NCBI GenBank assembly: GCA_030323885.1
Contig: CM059199.1
Coordinates: forward strand, 76,728,781-76,792,780
DNA: 64,000 bases
Reading direction: 5' to 3'
Source: Branchipolynoe longqiensis
Taxonomy: Eukaryota; Annelida; Polychaeta; Phyllodocida; Polynoidae
Shown here one piece after another: positions 61,050 to 64,000 of this stretch. The number at the start of each line of letters is the position of its first letter. The stretch's first letter is position 1. A program made the position numbers and the translations under genes. The notes under the pieces were generated by a model. That model was not told where the DNA came from. It saw only the letters and a list, made by a program, of their open reading frames with translations, and did no database searches.

Positions 61050-61610
61050 ACTGCCTAAATACCTTCCACTAAAACTAAATTAATGTACCTAAGAAATAAG
61101 CAGAAAGTTCCCTTAGACAATGTTCATGCATCTCCATTCCCTTTATTGGTTTGGCAATTTGACACAAAGACGAGCATATATTTAATAATTTATTTCATAA
61201 ACAGCTGATTTTCTTTTTTTTAAATCATCTTTTTTAAACACCCATTTATACTCGGTACAGATTTGACATCATGATCTGTACTGTAACGGACGCTTTGCAC
61301 CCGTCATTTCTTACCACATAATCGTGTGTTCGTCACAATAAGCCGACTGCCCCTGTTGTAGGTGAAGTAGACGTAATTACAGGCGGCCCTTCACGTAACG
61401 AGGCCACGTCGGTGTGCACGTAGTGTGGAGCGGATACAAGCAGAACAGGACCAAGTTACCAGTCACATGCTGTGTATTTACATTCCTAATTGCTTGTCAT
61501 GATGACAGCGGCAATATTACATCTGGCACCATGAGGCTCAGTGCACTGCTAAGGTATTCATTCATATATTATCGATTTTTAAGAAAAAAATTAGTTTGTT
61601 TGCATTTACT
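61050..61610. other. Intergenic segment without recognised features
   Basis: AT-rich first half, then a more balanced stretch at 61270-61460. No coding or repeat signal was recognised. Confidence 0.35.
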
Positions 61611-61806
61611 TCTATCAAGTTAACCAAAGACTGTTCATATGAATACAATTTAGAAGTGACTAAGTAACTGAATCTTCTATCAAGTTAACCAAAGACTGTT
61701 CATATGGATACAATTTAGAAGTGACTAAGTAACTGAATCTTCTATCAAGTTAATCAAAGACTGTTCATATGGATACAATTTAGAAGTGACTAAGTAACTG
61801 AATGTA
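61611..61806 (+). repeat. 65-bp tandem repeat, 3 copies
   Basis: TCTATCAAGTTAACCAAAGA, CTGTTCATATGGATACAATT, TAGAAGTGACTAAGTAACTG, AATCT recur at 61611, 61676 and 61741, nearly identical. Confidence 0.95.
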
Positions 61807-61924
61807 CCAAATTTAGTGAATTTCTGCCCGATCACTTTTCCACAACATGCCAAATTTCAATATAAACAACCCCCAAAAAACAACCAACAACAAGATGATG
61901 ATACTTGGCACGCCCACATCCAGC

Positions 61925-62420
61925 ATGTCAGCTCTGACACGTGACCAGGGCTGGCATGTCATGTGAGTTCCGACACGTGATGAGGGCTGGCATGTCATGT
62001 GGGTTCTGACACGTGACCAGGGCTGGCATGTCATGTGGGTTCTGACACGTGACCAGGGCTGGCATGTCATGCGAGTTCCGACACACGACCAGGGCTGGCA
62101 TGTCATGTGAGTTCCGACACATGTGACCAGGGCTGGCATGTCATGTGGGTTCTGACATGTGACCAGGGCTGGCATGTCAGGTTGGCTCTGACACAACATG
62201 TGACCAGGGCTGGCATGTCATGTCATGTCACATCGGCTCCAACACACGACATGTGACCAGGGCTGGCATGTCATGTCACATCGGCTCCGACACACATGTG
62301 ACCAGGGCTGGCATGTTAGATTGGCTCTGACACAACATGTGACCAGGGCTGGCATGTCATGTCACATCGGCTCCGACACACGACATGTGACCAGGGCTGG
62401 CATGTCATGTCGGGTTGATC
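61925..62420 (+). repeat. 36-bp-based minisatellite, about 13 copies
   Basis: The unit is CACGTGACCAGGGCTGGCAT, GTCATGTGGGTTCTGA. From 62210 the unit lengthens with extra CATGTCACATCGGCTCC. Open frames on both strands here are artefacts. Confidence 0.93.
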
Positions 62421-63306
62421 CCTGGTCTATCCAGATGTCCATCACTAACCATCTTTTAGGTCACTCAGCATGTGCACATGCCTGCTTCTGTCTTGTTATG
62501 TCCTGAGAATGTTAGCGCAAAAGAATAATAAAAAATAATCCAGATTATATCACCACATACCACAGACCATGAGGACTTGCCTCTTTTGTTGATACCTCCC
62601 CATAGTCACGAGACCCAACACAAGGATTCGGTCATCAATGGTCGCTCTGAGGCAAGCTGACTGTAGTAGGCGAGGTCTTGTACACATGCAACAACACAAA
62701 TAACGGCAGCACATGCTCACCACAAAATTCTAGTCCCTGACTGAAAAAGACCCGCGTTCGTCTCGTCACCGTTACATGGGGGCCCGAGATAAGTCCACAG
62801 CACATGCCTCGCAGCCTCTTTGAGCGGTTTGCCACAGATATCAACACTTAGTAAAAATTATATAAAAAGGACAATCAATACAAAAAAAAATAACGGAATA
62901 CTATACCAGATATATTCTACAATATATTAAACTTTTTTTTCTCGATTTTCTCACATTCCCATCCAACCATTCGTAAATTTGTTCAGTTATGAGTTCTGGT
63001 CCAAACCAAATAAATTTGGTGATAAAAGTGAGCCTTAGTTGATAGAAGCATCTACATTTTCTGCCTGGAGTGCGTAGGGCATTTCCCGCTACTGAACACG
63101 GATAATGTACCTCAAGTAGTCTCACCAATTGCCTAGGCTAATTGCCCAAACCGACATAACTTAATAAGGCTCGCTTTGTAAACCACGTCCACCAGGACTC
63201 GGAGGGCAAAAGAAAGCAGTGTTAACGGTACCTTCTGTACAACGCCAGGTTTGGCGGCCACACACAGGCGACCCCAGTGAATCATTACCTAATTGTTTAA
63301 GATACC
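62421..63306. other. Region downstream of the minus-strand gene
   Basis: It should contain the 3' UTR of the minus-strand gene ending at 63307. I found no canonical polyadenylation hexamer on the minus strand. GC content drops sharply below 63300. Confidence 0.35.
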
Positions 63307-64000
63307 TCAGTTGTACGAGTAAGGGGGCAGGGGGGGCGGCGCCGACCCGTCGCCGGGGGCGGGCAGGGGCGGCGCGTAGTTGGTCGTGTGTGGGGGCTGC
63401 AGCTGCGACTGCATCAGGTTCTGCTGGTGCAGATCGATCAGCTGCTGCAGCTGCTGCTGCGTCTTCTGGATCTGCTCCAGCTGCACCTGGGCGTCGGGCG
63501 CCGCGCCGTTCGTGTGCGGCGGGCGCCCGTCGGGCCAGGCGCCCAGGTCTGTCCGCGGCAGCTTGCCGGGCGGCGGGCCGGCCGCCGGCGCGCTGCGCTT
63601 GCGCGAGTGGTGTTTCTCGCCGGAGCGCGAGTGGTGGGAGTGGTGGCGTCGAGCCGCCTTGTCGCTGCCCGGGCTGTCGCTCGCCCCGGACAGCTTGCCT
63701 TTGCTGATAACCAGCTTGAGCGAGTTGCTGCCCTGGTTGGTGAGCTGGTACTCGGCGCGCTCAGGCGCCGTCACGTCGGCGCCGCCTGGCGGGTCTGCGT
63801 GGCGGTCCTCAGCGCGGTGCCCCTTCAGGTCCAGTTTCAGCTTCAGCCCGACCGGCGCCACGCCCGGCGACGCGCGGTGGTGCGCGCGCTCCTCGCGTCG
63901 CGCCACGCTCGGCGACGCCGGCAGCTTGATCTTCATTTTGAGGCTCTTGTCGGCGCCGCCGTCCGCACTGGGCGATACGGAGTGCGCCTTGCGGTGCGCC
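63307..64000 (-). CDS. 3' terminal coding exon of a minus-strand gene, cyclin T-like C-terminus (partial)
   Basis: A single frame is open from the window edge (64000) to a TGA at 63307-63309, about 230 codons. The first internal Met (63936) is probably not the start, because the frame continues upstream and off the window. Readable features, N to C: SLKMKIKLP, GLKLKLDLKG, NSLKLVISKGKL, an HHSHHSRSGEKHHSRKRS basic-histidine tract, a Gln-rich coiled-coil stretch (QLEQIQKTQQQLQQLIDLHQ) and a proline tail ending LPPYSYN. Short hydrophobic-basic motifs, a His-rich tract and a PPPLPP end also occur, in that order, in cyclin T1, the P-TEFb regulatory subunit. That makes a cyclin T C-terminus a reasonable but unproven guess. 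The exon is strongly GC-rich, unlike its surroundings. Confidence 0.6.
   Translation of the reverse strand, partial: AHRKAHSVSPSADGGADKSLKMKIKLPASPSVARREERAHHRASPGVAPVGLKLKLDLKGHRAEDRHADPPGGADVTAPERAEYQLTNQGSNSLKLVISKGKLSGASDSPGSDKAARRHHSHHSRSGEKHHSRKRSAPAAGPPPGKLPRTDLGAWPDGRPPHTNGAAPDAQVQLEQIQKTQQQLQQLIDLHQQNLMQSQLQPPHTTNYAPPLPAPGDGSAPPPLPPYSYN

Noticed and set aside
61813..62506. Repetitive ORFs MTCQPWS-type (minus) and HVTRAGMSC-type (plus)
   Set aside because: They are translations of the 36-bp minisatellite.

Overview
This is a window of a metazoan nuclear genome. It holds one complete intron-rich gene on the plus strand and the 3' terminal exon of a second gene on the minus strand. The rest is minisatellites and transposable elements. 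Animal origin follows from GT-AG introns, a SWI/SNF-subunit gene, tRNA-derived SINEs and a DIRS-type retrotransposon. The SINE body (conserved core plus a 3' tail ending in AACAACAAAC) resembles families I recall from molluscs, so a lophotrochozoan, probably a mollusc, is my best inference. It is not proven.

Positions 1-2549: upstream flank. It holds a decayed LTR-retrotransposon gag (minus strand, 332-803) and one copy of an AT-rich dispersed repeat. Positions 2550-48781: SMARCE1 (BAF57), the HMG-box subunit of SWI/SNF (BAF/PBAF) chromatin remodellers. I could assemble 14 coding exons whose phases all agree, giving 848 codons plus a stop. The N-terminal half, HMG box, SIQPAED/DDGFS motif and coiled coil match the family. 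The C-terminus is about twice the usual length and ends in a single 1-kb exon with a 15 x 7-residue repeat. Coding sequence is only about 5.5% of the gene's 46 kb.

The introns are filled with tandem arrays, nearly all private to one intron: 84 bp (intron 1), 42 and 57 bp (intron 2), 44 bp (intron 5), 60 bp (intron 6), about 48 bp with TG runs (intron 9), 77/80 bp (intron 12), 68 and 45 bp (intron 13). Several arrays start within a few bases of a splice donor. Intron 4 carries a nearly full-length but decayed DIRS-superfamily element of PAT/Ngaro type (15608-20882), recognised by split direct repeats plus gag, RT, RNase H and tyrosine-recombinase remains, with SINEs nested inside it. Two 5'-truncated copies of one LINE 3' end occur in introns 1 and 13, both with target-site duplications.

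Positions 48782-63306: an intergenic stretch between convergent genes, made of SINEs, a 1.8-kb palindrome-rich DNA transposon with perfect 19-bp terminal inverted repeats (53614-55430), a foldback element, three copies of a CAGGGCCC-ended MITE, two CAGGGATG-ended (hAT-like) elements and two small minisatellites. Positions 63307-64000: the GC-rich last exon of a minus-strand gene whose lysine/leucine motifs, histidine-rich tract and proline tail are reminiscent of the cyclin T C-terminus (tentative). No rRNA, functional tRNA, operon or CRISPR array was seen. The long open frames in the window are mostly minisatellites whose period is divisible by three.
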